A DNA stretch of 64,000 nt from Chaetorhynchus papuensis (Eukaryota; Chordata; Aves; Passeriformes; Rhipiduridae): the NCBI GenBank assembly GCA_013396525.1, contig VWYX01000896.1, forward strand, positions 110,718 to 174,717, written 5' to 3'. Shown piece after piece: positions 62,357 through 64,000 of this stretch. Each line of letters opens with the position of its first letter. The first letter of the stretch is position 1. Under the pieces are notes generated by a model. The model saw nothing but the letters and a program-made list of their open reading frames with translations, was not told where the DNA came from and searched no databases. Both the position numbers and the translations under genes were made by a program.

Positions 62357-64000
62357 TCCCCAGAGTTCCCCAGAGCACAAAGCAAGCTGCTGCTGCTCCT
62401 GCCTGGCAGGAGGAGGAGGACACAGAGCCGTGTGTGAGCACGGCCGGCGACAGCGGGTCACCGGCTGCGCCTTCGGTGGCCGCGGGCTCTGTCTCGGTGT
62501 CTGGGAGTCTCTGCCACTAATGGGTCCCGACAGAAAGGAGCCGTGGCTTTCAAGCAGCGTTCCTTTGAAATACTGCCTGAGCCCGAGCTGCATGTGTGAC
62601 CTAAGTTAACAGAGGAGCTGTCAAACACTGATGCATGTTGTTTGGGTTTGCTATTACTAATCCTGTCATTCTTCTCACATCGGCTGAGGTGATATAAATG
62701 TCTCTGCGGAGCCCGGGGTTTTATTCAAACGCGTTTCAGGCTGTTTTCATGAATTAACAGGATCTGGGTGATGAACCTCTACTGAGGTTCAGCAGCCACG
62801 CTGGCAGGGGTCAGGATTTCACCCAGCATAGTTGTACTGTACATTATTTACAAATTGCAAACAGCTTGAACACAAGGAGTAAACAGTTACGATGTTCCTA
62901 ATTTGTATTTAACCTGCATTACAAGCAGACATCTGCAGATCATTACACAGAAAGAAGTGCATCACGTATTGGATGTACTCAATGTAATTCTCGTCTATAA
63001 TTCCTTGTGGTCTGGTTTCTTTGGGATTTTTTATATCACTCCAAAGGTGCCAATACACGCACTCAAATCAACATTATGTGCTAGTGAACAATAGGGTTTT
63101 TAGTCTGTCGTATTGACAGTTCCTTCTCCTGGAGAACAAGGATGTATGTGGGATTTAGGAATGAGAAAGTGCAACAATAGCACTTTGTTGGCTCCCTTTA
63201 AGGTCCCTTCCAACCCAAACTATTGTGTGATTCTATGAATTCTATGAATTTCCACCCTGACACGTGCTCTTGTTCAGGCAGTTTGGAAGTTCTAGAAATG
63301 AAATGTGTTTCCAAGAAAGAGATGGATACCCTCTGTCACTGTAAAAGCACGAACTACATGCAAAAGCCCTATTAATAACAAATTACCAACGGCCTTTTCT
63401 GCTGAGGTAAACTTTGAAGTACATACTTCTGCAGATAATTCCGTCTTCTTTTCACAGGCCATTTTTCTTTCTTGCTACATTTTCTATTTTTCAGTACCAG
63501 CACTGTGATTAAATAACCCTCACAGCCAAACTTGCTGGGGCATCACATGGGATACCTGGATATAGCTTAATCACAGGCAGCATGGAAAACAAGATCTGAA
63601 AATTATATTTTACCTCCTACAGATAATCTTCTTTCCAGCTTTGCTTCTCTGCATGGCAAACAGTTAAAATATTTCGAAAAACTGAAAATCTGTTCTTAAT
63701 CCAGTCCATTTAGGCTTAAGTATTCCTGCAAAGGAAGATCATAACAAATGGGTAAGAAAATGATCCTCCCTTAGAAGTACTTCTTTAAGTTTACCTTGGG
63801 AATGAAAGGGATTTCAAATTAACTTCATCATCTTTACCCAAACCTTCATCATTATTTTAATGTTTTGTTTTTCTTCACACCACTGAAAAGCACTGATTAC
63901 AGATCTTATCACAGATCAGATAGTCTAACAATATCTCCAGTGAGAAAAAAAGAGTTCCTTGAGCTAGAATAAAAGTTACAAGTTTGGCTCTCAGAGTGAT
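62357..64000. other. Intergenic sequence right of the gap
   Basis: A GC-rich first 180 bases gives way to AT-rich unique sequence with one CR1 3' end (63190-63250). No gene is recognised. Confidence 0.75.
63190..63250 (+). mobile_element. CR1 3' end with terminal microsatellite
   Basis: Ggctccctttaaggtcccttccaacccaaactattgtgtg runs into attctatgaattctatgaattt, which is the CR1 terminal repeat. Confidence 0.93.

Noticed and set aside
61707..62593. Open frames of 200-280 codons spanning the gap
   Set aside because: They are open only because N's contain no stops.

Overview
The window is vertebrate nuclear DNA, most likely from a bird and plausibly a songbird. It has one recognisable protein-coding gene with GT/AG introns of several kilobases. 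It also carries scattered truncated CR1 retrotransposon copies of avian type (the phrase ggtttgggttggaaggga or its complement recurs, next to attctatgattct-like 3' ends), short microsatellites and one 560-base assembly gap. Nothing here looks prokaryotic.

The gene is ANKRD50 on the + strand, entered from within. Positions 1-9808 are intron (or 5' sequence) with no recognisable exon. A 230-base coding exon lies at 9809-10038 and carries the Walker-B part of a NACHT/STAND-type NTPase. An intron of about 8.5 kb follows, then a very large exon (18542-22086). That exon encodes the rest of the NTPase/helical region, about 19 ankyrin repeats, a Ser-rich tail and the C-terminal ETPL. The visible product is 1257 residues. 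The first ~170 residues, with the P-loop, lie 5' of the window. Three bases after the stop codon is a consensus splice donor, so the 3' UTR is probably on a separate exon. The best candidate for it is about 24372-27367, ending after an AATAAA at 27342.

From about 27.4 kb to 64 kb I find no gene I can defend. This stretch holds CR1 fragments, AT-rich microsatellites with cruciform potential, GC-rich islands, AT/homeodomain-motif-rich blocks that resemble conserved noncoding elements, and a candidate LTR cut by the assembly gap at 61797-62356. In other vertebrates the sequence 3' of ANKRD50 is a large gene desert towards SPRY1, and this segment fits that picture. Several open frames of 100-190 codons occur there and are recorded as low-confidence candidates.

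I looked for an undescribed biological system and did not find convincing evidence of one. The observations most worth checking are the stop-adjacent splice donor, the sharp CpG/GC3 mosaic inside the ankyrin exon, the young-looking 70-bp tandem duplication next to an ANKRD50 splice site, and the gap-truncated LTR candidate.
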